Assembly: GCA_017444385.1 (NCBI GenBank)
Contig: JAFSWQ010000014.1
Location: 149,435-213,434, forward strand
DNA: 64,000 nt
Direction of reading: 5' to 3'
Source: Clostridia bacterium
GTDB taxonomy: Bacteria > Bacillota > Clostridia > Christensenellales > CAG-1252
The position numbers were made by a program, and so were the translations under genes. Shown one piece after another: positions 42,759-50,891 of this stretch. The notes below the pieces were generated by a model. The model made no database searches. It saw only the letters and a program-made list of their open reading frames with translations, and was not told the DNA's origin. How positions within the stretch are numbered: position 1 is the stretch's first letter; every line of letters starts with the position of its first letter.

Positions 42759-44099
42759 TTATTCAACTCTTATAAACCTCGCCCAAACGTCGGAAGAGCC
42801 GAAGTTGAACGAGTGATCGCCCAAACATTCCGCGCTATCGTAAACGAGGCGTATTCCCTCGCTCGACGGATATATTTGCGAATTCTCACCTACGACGTTA
42901 AACACTTTTTTTGCATTATGCGCGTTCAAGTCGTAAGCGTAAACGTCTACGCCATTACGGTTTCTGGCGGTGAAATAGATACTGCCCGCATATATAGCGT
43001 AGTCTTCAACTTCGTCTATACCGCCGTAGTCCACCGCGTCGAAAGATACCACTTCGTAATGCTTGCATAAAAAGTAACTAACAGTTTGTTTATTAGCCCC
43101 GTACGTCAATACGAAATAACCGTTTCCGCCGTCTATCAATTTCGCCTTTCCGTCCATATTCAACGAGAATTGGTTTTTATAGTTAAAATTATAGTCGTAA
43201 AGGTAAAGTTTATCGCTTTCTACGTTAGCGGTGAGAAACCCCTCTTTTACGGGTAAAACGTCGTCTATTAAGGGTAAGTCGATTATCTCTTTCACTCCGT
43301 CCAAAGCGAAGCGAAAGACTTTCGTCAAAGTAGCGCTTGAAGCCAACAAATAAAAGTCGCCGCTTTTGTATAACGCCACGGGTTTGTTCGCGCCTTGATT
43401 GGAAAAGGACAATTCGGACAAAACGTTCAGGTTATTTCCTATCAAATAAACGCCCGCGTAATTCGCCCCCATCGCAACAAAGACCACACCCATAGGCGTA
43501 TAGTAGGATAGAGCTTTATCCGCGTTTATTGAAAGGGATAGGCGGGACACTTTCATTTCGGGTGTTATTGTGTAAGCGGACACGCCGCTTCCTGTGGACG
43601 CGAATACCATAAGTCCGTCGTCGTAAGTTGACGCCGAAAGGAAGGTTTCGGTAAAAGAGGATTTCAAAGTCACGCAGTCGGTCAAGGTACCGTTGGCGTC
43701 AAATCGCGCCACCGCGAGGTTTTGTACCGCGCAGTTTAGGTCGCAGTTATCCGACCGAGATTCCAGCACGACGTAAAGAGTCGAACCGAAAAGATAGCTC
43801 GCAACCGCTTTTTCAAGGCCGTATCCGCCTACGTTGTTCACGTAACCCGAAGCCGTTTTAACGCTCGAACGGGGCAATGCCGAACGATAAACGGGGACGG
43901 GTATTTCTTCAACTATTTCTACCTTCTCGGTTTCGGGTTCTTTTTTCTCGCCGGTACGCTCTTCCGCTTTTGTCAATACGGTATTAACCCCGCCCTCTTC
44001 TTCGGCTTCGGTCGTCAAAAAAGTCTTATAGTAAGTCACCGCGAAAAACACGCTTACGCCTATCAATACGATCACCGCGAACGCTTTAGTCAATTTCAT
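42759..44099 (-). CDS. hypothetical secreted or membrane-anchored beta-propeller-like protein
   Basis: 446 residues, not recognised. One N-terminal hydrophobic segment (about 5-25) without a lipobox acts as signal or anchor. A low-complexity acidic/basic stretch (about 33-68, many Glu, Lys, Thr) follows, then a long beta-rich domain with repeated short strand patterns (LYVVLES, GLMVFAST, VVFVAMG, FYLLASS, YFVLTYG, IYFTARN), spaced about 45 residues apart as in a beta-propeller. A conserved-looking CDLNC pair lies near 120. A GAGGTGA ribosome site precedes the ATG. Divergent from gldA; a link to glycerol use is not supported by anything else. Confidence 0.7.
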   Translation of the reverse strand: MKLTKAFAVIVLIGVSVFFAVTYYKTFLTTEAEEEGGVNTVLTKAEERTGEKKEPETEKVEIVEEIPVPVYRSALPRSSVKTASGYVNNVGGYGLEKAVASYLFGSTLYVVLESRSDNCDLNCAVQNLAVARFDANGTLTDCVTLKSSFTETFLSASTYDDGLMVFASTGSGVSAYTITPEMKVSRLSLSINADKALSYYTPMGVVFVAMGANYAGVYLIGNNLNVLSELSFSNQGANKPVALYKSGDFYLLASSATLTKVFRFALDGVKEIIDLPLIDDVLPVKEGFLTANVESDKLYLYDYNFNYKNQFSLNMDGKAKLIDGGNGYFVLTYGANKQTVSYFLCKHYEVVSFDAVDYGGIDEVEDYAIYAGSIYFTARNRNGVDVYAYDLNAHNAKKVFNVVGENSQIYPSSEGIRLVYDSAECLGDHSFNFGSSDVWARFIRVE

Positions 44100-44248
44100 A
44101 AGTCACCTCGTTCAAACATTTTATTACTTTATCACTCTCTTTATCACGCTTGCGACCAAACTACCGCGAAATATACTTTTTCTCTCTTTTTTCGCCTAAA
44201 AGGGTGAAAACTTATGAATAAATACCTTAAATTACTCAAAAACCCATA

Positions 44249-44276
44249 TTGACTTTTTTACAAAATATGGTATAAT
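44249..44276 (+). promoter_or_regulatory. promoter for gldA-dhaKL operon
   Basis: TTGACT at 44249-44254, 16 nt, extended -10 TGgTATAAT ending at 44276. Confidence 0.7.
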
Positions 44277-44289
44277 ATAATTAATCGAC

Positions 44290-44301
44290 GCGCTTAAGCG
44301 C
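44290..44301 (+). promoter_or_regulatory. perfect 12-bp palindrome in the gldA leader
   Basis: GCGCTTAAGCGC lies 13 nt after the -10 box, at about +8 to +19 of the transcript. It could be a repressor operator or the base of a small hairpin. No regulator gene is adjacent. Confidence 0.45.
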
Positions 44302-44331
44302 AAAAACGAATTTTTAACAAGGAGATGTTTT

Positions 44332-45504
44332 ATGAGAAAAGCTTTTATCTGTCCCACAAAGTACGTTCAAGGTGAAAATGAATTATTGAATTTGGGCTAT
44401 TTTGTAAAGACCTTCGGCAAAAAGGCGTTACTTATCGCCGACCCCTTTGCTTACACCCTCGTCAAAGACAAACTCGACGCTACCCAAAAAGAGTTCGGCG
44501 TAGAATTGGTTCCCTGCGGTGATTTATTCAAGGGCGAATGTTCCAGAAACGTCGTTGCCAAACTCCAAAAATTTGCTGCTGAAAACGAGTGCGCTTGCAC
44601 CATCGGTTTAGGCGGCGGTAAAGCCATCGATACCAGTAAGTGCGTTGCCGCGGGCAATCCTTTGATTATCTGCCCCACCATCGCCGCTACCGACGCTCCC
44701 ACTTCTCACTCCGCGGTTTTGTACACCGACGATCACGAATTCGACGATTACGCTTATTTCCGTCAAAGCCCCAGCGTAGTTCTTATCGACCTCAACGTTA
44801 TCGCTAACGCTCCCGTTCGCTTCTTGGTAAGCGGTATGGGCGACGCTTTGAGCACCTACTTCGAAGCTCGCGCTAACTTCAAATCGGTTTCCAACGTCAA
44901 CGCAGGTCTTCCTTGCGGCGCAGACAGATCCAAAGGCACTTTGTTGGGCTACGGCACCTTCACCGCGGAAGCTATCGGCGAACTCTGCTACAAGAACCTC
45001 ATTTCCGACGGTTACAAGGCTAAAATCGCTTGCGAACAACACGCTGTTACCGGCGCGTTCGAAAAGATCGTTGAAACCAATATCCTTCTCTCCGGTCTCG
45101 GATTCGAGTCCGGCGGTCTTGCTGCCGCTCACGCTATCCACGACGGTATCACTGTCGTACACGAGATCCACAACTTCAATTTCCACGGCGAAATAGTTGC
45201 GTTCGGCACCATCTGCCAACTCGTTTTGGAAAACGCTCCTCAAGAAGAACTCGACGAAGTGCTTGACTTCTGCGCTACCGTAGGTCTTCCTATGTGTATC
45301 GAAGATCTTATGACCAACAAGAAGACCGGCGAAGTTGCGAGAACTTCTCTCACCGAAGAAGAATACAAAGCGGTTGCCGCGAAGACTTGTATTCCCGAGG
45401 AATCCATTCACAATATGCCTTTCAAGGTAACCGAGGATATGGTTATCGCCGCTATCAAGACGGCTGATAAACTCGGACGTGAATTCTTGGGCTACGACGC
45501 TTAA
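44332..45504 (+). CDS. gldA: glycerol dehydrogenase
   Basis: 390 residues, Zn-dependent group III dehydrogenase. GGGKAID at 94-100 binds NAD; predicted zinc ligands are D171 (GMGDALSTYFEA), H267 and H285, with the 18-residue spacing of the two histidines seen in the Bacillus stearothermophilus enzyme. It oxidises glycerol to dihydroxyacetone (or runs in reverse). dhaKL follows 71 nt later and phosphorylates the product, so the operon converts glycerol to DHAP. AAGGAGATG precedes the start. Confidence 0.95.
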   Translation: MRKAFICPTKYVQGENELLNLGYFVKTFGKKALLIADPFAYTLVKDKLDATQKEFGVELVPCGDLFKGECSRNVVAKLQKFAAENECACTIGLGGGKAIDTSKCVAAGNPLIICPTIAATDAPTSHSAVLYTDDHEFDDYAYFRQSPSVVLIDLNVIANAPVRFLVSGMGDALSTYFEARANFKSVSNVNAGLPCGADRSKGTLLGYGTFTAEAIGELCYKNLISDGYKAKIACEQHAVTGAFEKIVETNILLSGLGFESGGLAAAHAIHDGITVVHEIHNFNFHGEIVAFGTICQLVLENAPQEELDEVLDFCATVGLPMCIEDLMTNKKTGEVARTSLTEEEYKAVAAKTCIPEESIHNMPFKVTEDMVIAAIKTADKLGREFLGYDA

Positions 45505-45575
45505 TTAAAATCTTTATTTAGCCGAGAGAGTATTTTCTCGGCTAATAATTTTATTTATAAGGAGATTATATTATA

Positions 45576-47402
45576 ATGAAAAAAATAATGAATACCCCCG
45601 AAACTTTCGTGTACGATATGTGTCACGGTTTAGCCAAGGCGCATCCCGAACTCGAATTTGTCGAAAAATTCAAAATCGTTAAAAAGAAAGTTATAAATCC
45701 TCAAAAAGTTAGTTTGATAAGCGGCGGCGGTAGCGGTCACGAACCCGCTCATGCCGGTTTCGTTGGAAAAGGTATGTTGGACTGCGCGGTTTGCGGCGAC
45801 GTTTTCGCTTCTCCTTCCCAAGTTCAAATATATAACGCTATCAAAGAATGCGCCACCGAAAAGGGCGTATTGCTCATCATCAAGAACTATTCGGGCGACT
45901 GTATGAACTTCAACGGCGCTATGAACGATATCATCGAAGACGAAGGCGTTAAGGTAGACGCCGTTTACGTAAACGACGATATCGCCGTTAAAGACAGCTT
46001 GTACACTGTAGGTCGTCGTGGCGTTGCGGGTACCGTGTTCGTACATAAGTGCGCGGGCGCCGCAGCCGAAAAGGGACAAAGTTTGGAACAAGTCAAAGCG
46101 GTAGCGAACAAAGTTATCGATAACGTACGCAGTTTCGGCTTCGCTTTCACTTCTTGTACTCCTCCCGCTAAAGGAACTCCCATTTTCGATATCAACGATA
46201 CCGATATGGAATTCGGCGTAGGTATCCACGGTGAGCCCGGCAGAAAGACCGAGAAAGTTCAACCTTCCGCTGTTTTGGCTGAACGCATCGTTAAAGACCT
46301 TTTGGAAGATTGCGGTATCAAAGCCGGCGACGACGTCGCTCTCCTCATCAACGGTTTCGGCGCTACTCCTTTGAGCGAGTTGTATCTCTTCAATAACGAC
46401 GTAAGCAAAGAACTCGAAAAATACGGCGTAGGTATCTATAAGACCTTAGTCGGTAACTTTATGACTTCTCTCGATATGGCAGGCGCTTCCGTAAGCGTTC
46501 TCAAATTGGACGACGAACTCAAAGCCCTTATCGACGCTCCCGTCAACACCCCCGCTCTCACCTGGGGCGCGGCTATGAGCGAAGAAGCCGACGCGGCTTT
46601 GGAAGCTATGAAGGCTATTGCTAAAGCTCTCAATATCACCCCCGTAGAAAAGGCTCCCGAAGCGGCTGCTTGCTGCGGCGCTGCGAAAAAAGAGGAAGCG
46701 AAAGAAGAAGCGGTCTACACCGTCGAAGGTAAACCCGTTATAGGCGAAACCATCAACACCGCTGCTTTCGTAGACGTAGTTAACAAGATGGCGGACGTTA
46801 TCATCGAAAACGAAGTTCCCTTCTGCGACGCAGACCAAATGGGTGACGGAGACTTCGGTATGAGTATCGCAAAAGGTTTCAAACAACTTAAAGTAGACTG
46901 GGATACCCGTAAAAAAGGCGATATCGGTCAATTCTTGGTAAGCTGTTCGGAAATCATCAAAGAGTATTGCGGCGGCGCAAGCGGTCCTATTTGGGGTTCC
47001 GCATTCAAGTATGCCGGTAAGAGCGTACTCGGCAAGAAAGAAGTATCTCTTGCAGATATCGCGACGTTGTTCCAAGCGGCTAACACCGGCGTTTACGAGA
47101 CCGGTAAGAAGAGTTTCGGCAAGGGCGCGGTCGTAGGCGATAAGACTTTGGTCGACGCTTTGAAGCCCTGCGCGGACGCTTTGACCGACGCTGCGGCTAA
47201 AGGACTTTCCTTAAACGCAGGTTTAGACGCGGGCGCTAAGGCTGCCGTTGCCGGCGCTGACAACACTAAGACCTTTGTCGCTACCATGGGTAGAGCGGGA
47301 ACGGTCGGCGAGAAGTCCATCGGTTATCCCGACGCGGGCGCTTACGGGTTGGGCGTTATCTTCACCGAACTTGCTAAGTACATCGCTAACTACAACAAAT
47401 AA
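45576..47402 (+). CDS. ATP-dependent dihydroxyacetone kinase, DhaK-DhaL fusion
   Basis: 608 residues. Residues 1-335 are DhaK, with the GGGSGHEPAHAG loop (50-61) and H218 in GIHGEPG, which binds dihydroxyacetone covalently as in E. coli. Residues about 390-608 are DhaL, with the ATP-Mg motif ADQMGDGDFG (419-428) and GGASGPIWGSAF. Between them is an Ala/Glu/Lys-rich linker with a CC pair at 366-367. The fusion makes it a single-chain ATP-dependent kinase (as in Citrobacter DhaK) rather than a PEP-dependent PTS form; no DhaM is nearby. AAGGAG lies about 8 nt before the ATG. It shares the gldA promoter. Confidence 0.93.
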   Translation: MKKIMNTPETFVYDMCHGLAKAHPELEFVEKFKIVKKKVINPQKVSLISGGGSGHEPAHAGFVGKGMLDCAVCGDVFASPSQVQIYNAIKECATEKGVLLIIKNYSGDCMNFNGAMNDIIEDEGVKVDAVYVNDDIAVKDSLYTVGRRGVAGTVFVHKCAGAAAEKGQSLEQVKAVANKVIDNVRSFGFAFTSCTPPAKGTPIFDINDTDMEFGVGIHGEPGRKTEKVQPSAVLAERIVKDLLEDCGIKAGDDVALLINGFGATPLSELYLFNNDVSKELEKYGVGIYKTLVGNFMTSLDMAGASVSVLKLDDELKALIDAPVNTPALTWGAAMSEEADAALEAMKAIAKALNITPVEKAPEAAACCGAAKKEEAKEEAVYTVEGKPVIGETINTAAFVDVVNKMADVIIENEVPFCDADQMGDGDFGMSIAKGFKQLKVDWDTRKKGDIGQFLVSCSEIIKEYCGGASGPIWGSAFKYAGKSVLGKKEVSLADIATLFQAANTGVYETGKKSFGKGAVVGDKTLVDALKPCADALTDAAAKGLSLNAGLDAGAKAAVAGADNTKTFVATMGRAGTVGEKSIGYPDAGAYGLGVIFTELAKYIANYNK

Positions 47403-47427
47403 TTCCCTTAAATAAGGAAAAACTAAT

Positions 47428-47573
47428 AGGACTGTAAAAGCATAAATTACCCAAAACAAGGGGATCCTTCGACTACGCTCAGGATGACGTACTTAAACAA
47501 TTCGTCATATTGAGCGACGTGAAACAAAGTCGAAATATCCCCTATGGGATAAAATGATTTTACAGTCCTTTTA
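47428..47573. repeat. nested palindromic terminator element, copy B
   Basis: Outer arms AGGACTGTAAAA at 47428-47439 and 47558-47569 pair perfectly over 12 bp and end in TTTTATT. Inside, 47459-47474 pairs with 47528-47543 (14 of 16) and 47476-47489 with 47503-47516 (12 of 14), giving one long imperfect hairpin. The core GGATCCTTCGACTACGCTC is the best-preserved copy. It separates convergent dhaKL and the RNA ligase gene and ends 2 nt into the latter's stop region. Confidence 0.82.
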
Positions 47574-48689
47574 TTGTTCAAATTTCGAAATAAAACGATA
47601 AAAATATTCTTCTTTTATTTGAAGTTTAGCTAACACCTTTTCTTTAGTTAGCGATAAAAGATAGATTTCTACGGAATAGTTTTCGTCGCCCAAACGACGG
47701 AAATAGTAGAAACTATTATCCGCGTCTTTACTCATTATTTCAGCGGCTATATCCTTTCTCGATTTAGTAACGTCCAAAGCAGCAAAAGTCGTTTCAAGTT
47801 TGGTTTTATACTTTGAGATCATACGCTTGAATTCGTCGAAAGCGGGTTTATACTCGGGGAAATAACATAAGAATTCGTCTTGCTCGTTTTCAAGAAGCAT
47901 TTTTACGACGTCGTATCTTTGCAAGTGTCGATTTGCTATCATTCTATGCAATCGAAGATAGGTGGGATTTTTTATTTTTATCCTCTTCCAAAACGCGTCC
48001 ACAACCACGAAACCTTCTTGATCGGAAGGTAACGCTTTCGCCGCCTCTATACAGTCTTGCATTGTTTTAAGAGGATATGAAGCGGGTTTCTTTACGCCTA
48101 TATCTACGTCCAATTCTTGAAACGTGCGATTATCTCTCGTACCCAAGTGCCAAATCGACGTTTCGGGATATTGTATAACCACCTTCGCGTAAGGCGAAGT
48201 CAATTCGAAAATATAGGTATAGTTAGGATCGAGAGAAGAAAAATCAATATCTTTATAGTTCACCGCGCTTTCGAACAACTCGCCGAAAGTGATATCGTGA
48301 TAATCCTGAGACCAATTACTATCCGGTTTTGCATTATACGCGTTTACGCTTCCGTTGGTAGATAACCGCCACTTACCATCGTAGCACCACAGTTTCATTA
48401 TACTGCCGTCTACTTTTTGCTGTACTCTCGCGGTACTCCAATCAATTTTATCGGCGTAAACTTCGCCGTAATTGAAGAATTTATAAAACGGAAAGCAAAC
48501 GATTTTATTATTTGAATCGAGAATTATTCCCCTACATTCGTTTACCAAAGGAATCGAAAAATCCGAATTCAACATTTCGTACTTCAATAGAGTAAACCCC
48601 TCGTCTTCTTTTACGTTTAACGAATACGGGGGTTCTTTCAATAATTCACGCCAATTCTCGTGTTTTTCAATAAAATCCAATAATTCCAT
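47571..48689 (-). CDS. T4 Rnl1-type ATP-dependent RNA ligase
   Basis: 372 residues, the T4 Rnl1 size. All nucleotidyltransferase motifs are present: upstream ECRGI (51-55), FPFYKFFNYGE (66-76), motif I KVDGS at 92-96 (K92 is the adenylated lysine), motif III YIFELTSP (159-166) followed by the Rnl1-like WHLGTRDNRT, motif IV EGFVV (225-229) and motif V KIKNPTYL (238-245). The helical C-terminal third fits the Rnl1 tRNA-recognition domain. Such enzymes seal 3'-OH to 5'-phosphate RNA breaks, in T4 at cleaved anticodons. No kinase-phosphatase partner, nuclease or phage gene is next to it. No ribosome site; it starts 34 nt after birA and ends at palindromic element B. Confidence 0.88.
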   Translation of the reverse strand: MELLDFIEKHENWRELLKEPPYSLNVKEDEGFTLLKYEMLNSDFSIPLVNECRGIILDSNNKIVCFPFYKFFNYGEVYADKIDWSTARVQQKVDGSIMKLWCYDGKWRLSTNGSVNAYNAKPDSNWSQDYHDITFGELFESAVNYKDIDFSSLDPNYTYIFELTSPYAKVVIQYPETSIWHLGTRDNRTFQELDVDIGVKKPASYPLKTMQDCIEAAKALPSDQEGFVVVDAFWKRIKIKNPTYLRLHRMIANRHLQRYDVVKMLLENEQDEFLCYFPEYKPAFDEFKRMISKYKTKLETTFAALDVTKSRKDIAAEIMSKDADNSFYYFRRLGDENYSVEIYLLSLTKEKVLAKLQIKEEYFYRFISKFEQ

Positions 48690-48723
48690 ATTGATCGAAT
48701 AGATAAAAAATCAAACCGACTTA

Positions 48724-49689
48724 TCAAACGTAACCGTATAAGCCTCTTACCGAAACGTCGCCGAAAGAAAGGGTGATATCTTCGCCGTCAACTTTTACTA
48801 AAAGCGAAAAGTCTTCTTTTATATCGTAGGCAAAGCCCGTCTTTTCAACTCCGTTATACTCGAATTTAATCTCTTTATTTACCGTTACGCAGTTGCTTTT
48901 ATACTCTTCCACGCGTTTGTCTTTGGAAAGATCGGAAAATAGTTCGTTCAATTCCTCGACAATAGCGCCGCATATCTTGGGACGGAACCATTCTTTGCGC
49001 GTTTCTTTCTTTATCGAAGTTGCGATATCTTTGAGTTCCTCGGGGAATTCGTCGTTATTGACGTTTACGCCTATACCTATAACGACGCGTTCAGCATTTC
49101 CAGTGTCCGCTTCTACGCTCATTTCGCTTAATATTCCGCATATCTTTTTATCGTTCAATAAGATATCGTTTACCCATTTTATTTTGGGATCTACGTTGCA
49201 TAACTTACCTATCGCTCGACGTACGCAAAGAGCGACTCTCGCAGTAAGTCCTTTGAGATCGTCGCCTGCCTTTGGGTGATATAAATAAGACATATATATA
49301 CCCTTACTTTCGGGGGATAAAAATGATTTGCCAAGCCGACCTCTGCCAAGCGTTTGTTTTTCGGCAACGACGACGCTACCCGAAGGCAAAGTCATACCGT
49401 AGCGTTTAAGATAGGTATTAGTGGAATCCACTTCTTTCAAATGGACTAAATCGCCTTTAAGATCGCAAAAAGCCGCTATACTCTCGTTGAGAATATCGGG
49501 CGCGAAGTCAAGATGATACCCTTTTTTGGTAGAGGAAGAAATAACGTACCCATCGGCGCGTAAAGAGTTGACCGCTACGTTGATAGCGGCGCGTGTAACC
49601 CCTAAACGCTTACTTACGAATTCCCCTGAAACGTAACCGTCATTCCTTAACAAGAGTTTCAAAACTTCGCATTTTGTATTCATAATCAT
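48724..49689 (-). CDS. birA: BirA biotin ligase and biotin-operon repressor
   Basis: 321 residues. An N-terminal winged helix (about 5-65, with RLGVTRAAINVAVNSLR as recognition region) precedes the biotin-ligase domain with EVDSTNTYLKR, the biotin loop EKQTLGRGRLGKSF and KWVNDILLNDKKICGIL, then an SH3-like C-terminal domain. It is thus a group II BirA, able both to biotinylate carrier proteins and to repress. Two ATGs (49687-49689 and 49681-49683) are in frame; TATAAT ends directly before the first and 6 nt before the second, so the second is probably the true start of a leaderless mRNA. Its operator lies before the divergent bioY. Confidence 0.94.
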   Translation of the reverse strand: MIMNTKCEVLKLLLRNDGYVSGEFVSKRLGVTRAAINVAVNSLRADGYVISSSTKKGYHLDFAPDILNESIAAFCDLKGDLVHLKEVDSTNTYLKRYGMTLPSGSVVVAEKQTLGRGRLGKSFLSPESKGIYMSYLYHPKAGDDLKGLTARVALCVRRAIGKLCNVDPKIKWVNDILLNDKKICGILSEMSVEADTGNAERVVIGIGVNVNNDEFPEELKDIATSIKKETRKEWFRPKICGAIVEELNELFSDLSKDKRVEEYKSNCVTVNKEIKFEYNGVEKTGFAYDIKEDFSLLVKVDGEDITLSFGDVSVRGLYGYV

Positions 49690-49719
49690 ATTATACTATT
49701 TAGATAAGACTCTTGTAAA
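49690..49719 (-). promoter_or_regulatory. sigma-A-type promoter for birA
   Basis: Minus strand: TTTACA at 49714-49719, 18 nt, TATAAT at 49690-49695. The -35 overlaps a TTGTAAA sequence resembling one half of a BirA box. Confidence 0.65.
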
Positions 49720-49735
49720 TAGTTTTTCATTTTTA

Positions 49736-49765
49736 TTGACAAAAGCTTTTGAATTTTTATATACT
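49736..49765 (+). promoter_or_regulatory. sigma-A promoter for bioY
   Basis: TTGACA (perfect) at 49736-49741, 18 nt, TATACT at 49760-49765. The BirA box begins at the last base of the -10. Confidence 0.75.
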
Positions 49766-49799
49766 ATTGTAAAGCACAATTAGAAACTGGTTTACAATA
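49765..49799 (+). promoter_or_regulatory. BirA operator (biotin box) before bioY
   Basis: Inverted repeat TATTGTAAA (49765-49773), 17-nt spacer, TTTACAATA (49791-49799). With the flanking bases the right arm reads GGTTTACAA and the left TTGTAAAGC, matching the biotin operator with one mismatch. It covers the transcription start and runs to 2 nt before the bioY ATG, so BirA-biotinyl-AMP bound here would block both initiation and elongation. Confidence 0.85.
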
Positions 49800-49801
49800 A
49801 T

Positions 49802-50389
49802 ATGAAACTTAAGGATATCGTTTTCATCGCGCTCTTCACCGCGCTTATCACGGTATGCGCTCAAATATCAATACCTACGACAATACCTTTCACGATGCAA
49901 ACCTTCGCGATATTCTTAACTTGCGCATTGTTACGCGATAAACGCTGCTTTTTCGCGGTAGGTATATACGTTTTAATGGGGGTGCTTGGACTTCCCGTAT
50001 TCTCGGGATTTAAAGGCGGAATGGGAGTTATCGCTTCCGCAACAGGCGGATATATTCTTGGATTTTTGGTAATTCCTATAGTGATGGTAACCTTCTTTAA
50101 GCTATTCAAATTCAATGTTTTCGCACTCATCGGATCTATGGTATTGGGATTATCGCTGTGCTATATTTTGGGCAGCGTTTGGTTCGCTCTCGTTTACACG
50201 TCCGAGTCACTTTCGTTCTGGGAAATTCTTAAACTTTGCGTTATACCTTACCTTCTCGCTGACTCAGTTAAAATACTTCTTGCCGTGATATTATCGGTTA
50301 GACTGTTAGCTATACGTTCGGTAAGAGAATACTTGGGTATAAAAGGATATACAGAAAAGAAAAAAGGCGGGCTTGACCCCGCCGCATAA
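49802..50389 (+). CDS. bioY: biotin transporter BioY (ECF S component)
   Basis: 195 residues with about six membrane helices. The blocks TIPFTMQTFAIFLTCALL, YVLMGVLGLPVFSGFKGG and ATGGYILGF are the BioY signature. BioY binds biotin and works with the shared ECF energising module. The C-terminus is extended by a basic GYTEKKKGGLDPAA tail that doubles as the arm of a terminator used by the gene on the other strand. No biotin synthesis genes are present here, so the organism probably depends on uptake; the BirA box upstream fits biotin-repressed expression. No clear ribosome site. Confidence 0.95.
   Translation: MKLKDIVFIALFTALITVCAQISIPTTIPFTMQTFAIFLTCALLRDKRCFFAVGIYVLMGVLGLPVFSGFKGGMGVIASATGGYILGFLVIPIVMVTFFKLFKFNVFALIGSMVLGLSLCYILGSVWFALVYTSESLSFWEILKLCVIPYLLADSVKILLAVILSVRLLAIRSVREYLGIKGYTEKKKGGLDPAA
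50358..50383 (-). terminator. minus-strand terminator embedded in the bioY 3' end
   Basis: Minus strand: GGCGGG / CCCGCC stem (arms 50378-50383 and 50366-50371), then TTTTTT. It stops transcription of the NUDIX gene but lies inside the last codons of bioY. Confidence 0.8.
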
Positions 50390-50413
50390 GCCGATAACGG
50401 CATATATGTATAA

Positions 50414-50890
50414 TCAGTAAACGCGTTTTATTCCGTCGTAGACCGCTACGAGTTCGTCGCCCTTATAGCAGACTTTCATACTAAACGAACTCTCGCCCTT
50501 TTCTATCTTTTCAAGGAAGAATCTATCGCCCGCCCACATAGGAAGATCGAGTATTTTATCCTTGTCTATCCAATAGAGGTCGCCTTCGTTACATTCTATC
50601 AACTCCCCCGTAAAAGCCGTACAAGTATATATGAACATATACTCTGATATGAATCCTTCCGAAACGAAGGTCACAACCCCTCTATACTTGAAATCGGTCA
50701 TAGTAAGACCGGTCTCTTCTTTCACTTCTCGAAAAATACACTCATCGGGACTTTCGTCTATCTCAAACCTTCCGCCAACCGCGAGATATTTATCTTTATT
50801 GAGATCTTTTTCTTTTTTGGTACGGTGTATCATAAGATACTTACCGTCCTTTTCTATATAAGCCATTGTTGAAAGAATAGTATTCATCAT
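50414..50890 (-). CDS. NUDIX hydrolase (MutT/8-oxo-dGTPase-like)
   Basis: 158 residues. The complete Nudix box GX5EX7REVXEEXGL spans residues 40-62 (G40, E46, R54-E55, E58-E59, G61). The rest, with VTFVSEGFISEYMFIYTC and a C-terminal DLPMWAGDRFFLEKIE, fits the Firmicute MutT-like group that hydrolyses 8-oxo-dGTP or similar nucleotides. It follows the ybaK-like gene without a ribosome site, probably by translational coupling, and ends at the terminator inside bioY. Confidence 0.92.
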   Translation of the reverse strand: MMNTILSTMAYIEKDGKYLMIHRTKKEKDLNKDKYLAVGGRFEIDESPDECIFREVKEETGLTMTDFKYRGVVTFVSEGFISEYMFIYTCTAFTGELIECNEGDLYWIDKDKILDLPMWAGDRFFLEKIEKGESSFSMKVCYKGDELVAVYDGIKRVY

Positions 50891-50891
50891 A

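Noticed and set aside
44608..45411. 267-residue minus-strand ORF opposite gldA, and similar ones opposite valS, dhaKL and ntpA
   Set aside because: Long antisense ORFs appear opposite every strongly biased gene here; none has motifs, a ribosome site or a promoter.
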